A stretch of 64,000 bases of DNA from Candidatus Methanomethylophilaceae archaeon (GTDB lineage Archaea; Thermoplasmatota; Thermoplasmata; Methanomassiliicoccales; Methanomethylophilaceae), in the NCBI GenBank assembly GCA_944320495.1, contig CALUHR010000008.1, positions 1-64,000 of the forward strand, read 5' to 3'. The position numbers and the translations under genes are program-made. Shown piece after piece: positions 63,380 through 64,000 of the stretch. Within the stretch, counting starts at the first letter, position 1, and each line of letters starts with the position of its first letter. The notes beneath the pieces are model-generated. The model worked only from the letters and a program-made list of their open reading frames with translations. It did not search any database and was not told the DNA's origin.

Positions 63380-64000
63380 ACTTGTTGACCTTCCCGATGT
63401 CGATGCCTGCGGGGCACGGGAGGCAGTGGTTACAGTAGACGCACTGGTCCTACATGTCCGCCGCCGTCAGGCCGCCGATGAACGAGTAGTCCCTCTCCTC
63501 CCTAGAAGCGTCTAGGTACGAGAGCATAGCCTCGAGCTGTCCGACTGAGCCTATTCCCGGGACCACGGACACTGCCCCGGGGCGGTCCAGCGCGTACTGA
63601 ATGCACTGCGCCGGGGTCATCGCCCTCCCGAACGGGGAGGTCTCGGCATCCATCAAGATGCCTCCCCCATAGGGCTTCATCACGACTATCCCGATCCCCC
63701 TGCGCTCGCAGTCGCGGTAGAGCTCCAGCCTCTCGGGGTCCATCACGAGGCCGTTGTCCCCGGCCACGAAGTCATAGGTGGGATTGAGGCTGAGCATGAA
63801 GTCGTCGACAACCGTTTCCTCGATGAAGCGCCTGCATATCTCTGGGGTGTGAGACGTGAACCCGATGTTGTCCACGCGCCCCTCGTCCTTCCATTCGACC
63901 AGCATGTCGTACAGCCCATCGGACATGATGCGCTCGTAGTCCTGGGCCTCGTCGACGCAGTGGAAGAGCAGCAGGTCGGCGTGATCGAGACCGTACTTCC
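63210..64000 (-). CDS. Aldo/keto reductase with ferredoxin domain, interrupted by in-frame TAG (5' end outside window)
   Basis: Related to the gene at 58130. From the window edge the frame encodes LDHADLLLFHCVDEAQDYER, IGFTSHTPEICRRFIEE, VMKPYGGGILMDAETSPFGR and VSVVPGIGSVGQLEAML, then TAG at 63452-63450. Translation continues in the same frame with DQCVYCNHCLPCPAGIDIG and DCLHCGRCTSRCPFHLDAE, two intact 4Fe-4S motifs, to TGA at 63212-63210. The paralogue has Ser at the TAG position. Everything after the TAG is conserved, so it is either read through (pyrrolysine in this lineage) or a very recent nonsense mutation. Confidence 0.8.

Noticed and set aside
1..64000. CRISPR arrays, rRNA and tRNA genes.
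   Set aside because: Reading both strands I saw no regularly spaced repeats, no rRNA signatures and no tRNA T-arm motifs; a dedicated search would be more sensitive.

Overview
The window looks like a piece of the chromosome of a methylotrophic methanogen of the Methanomassiliicoccales type (Thermoplasmatota). It is GC-rich and compact and carries archaeal-only genes: thermosome, ribosomal proteins S19e/L31e/L39e, aIF6, PDCD5, RFC large subunit, TYW1, NreA, MptE and methanogenesis marker 2. Genes are preceded either by a TATA box about 25 nt upstream of the start codon (near-leaderless mRNAs) or by GGTGAT-type ribosome binding sites. A remnant of a methyl-corrinoid:CoM methyltransferase (MtaA/MtbA type) is present. 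Almost every gene ends in TGA or TAA, and one reductase gene at the right edge continues in frame through a TAG codon. That fits a pyrrolysine-decoding lineage, but the placement is inferred from gene content only.

Layout. 1-3.8 kb: phosphate uptake operon (PstS end, a fused PstC-PstA permease, PstB, PhoU). 4.2-5.8 kb: zinc-ribbon membrane protein and the broken methyltransferase. 6-9 kb: two paralogous winged-helix regulators, a candidate structured RNA, then S19e-PDCD5-L39e-L31e-aIF6. 9-15.4 kb: DUF5714, DUF373, MptE, a site-2 protease, CorA, marker protein 2 and, on the minus strand, the SRP RNA. 15.5-21.5 kb: small accessory protein with a sodium:solute symporter, a regulator, an ABC ATPase, a zinc-ribbon protein, RFC-L and TYW1. 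21.5-23.7 kb: flavoproteins with an HxlR regulator and paired operators, then YjbQ.

24-42 kb is an accessory and DNA-metabolism stretch. It holds an HprK-like P-loop protein with a membrane partner, SfsA, a DEDD exonuclease, a P-type ATPase, an AddA/AddB-like helicase-nuclease pair, an apparently dead exonuclease paralogue, exonuclease VII (XseA/XseB), an AAA ATPase plus DUF4435 pair resembling the PARIS antiphage system, and a TPR protein. 42-50 kb: TrkH/TrkA potassium uptake diverging from hisD-ppk-ppx. With the Pst genes, the last two give phosphate import, polyphosphate synthesis and polyphosphate breakdown in one window.

50-64 kb: NreA and a radical SAM protein, a second flavoprotein/NTF2-like/HxlR cluster containing a pseudogene copy, the thermosome, a ferredoxin-domain aldo/keto reductase, two overlapping serine recombinases, an acetate-type transporter, a 31-residue membrane peptide joined to a short-chain dehydrogenase and an acetyltransferase, and the TAG-containing reductase.

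A recurring oddity is that many genes lack a stop where their family should end, so the open frame runs into the neighbour. In eight cases a stop near the expected end lies in the frame that a single missing base would restore. Where this happens the feature end given is the biologically sensible end, and the in-frame stop is stated in the evidence.
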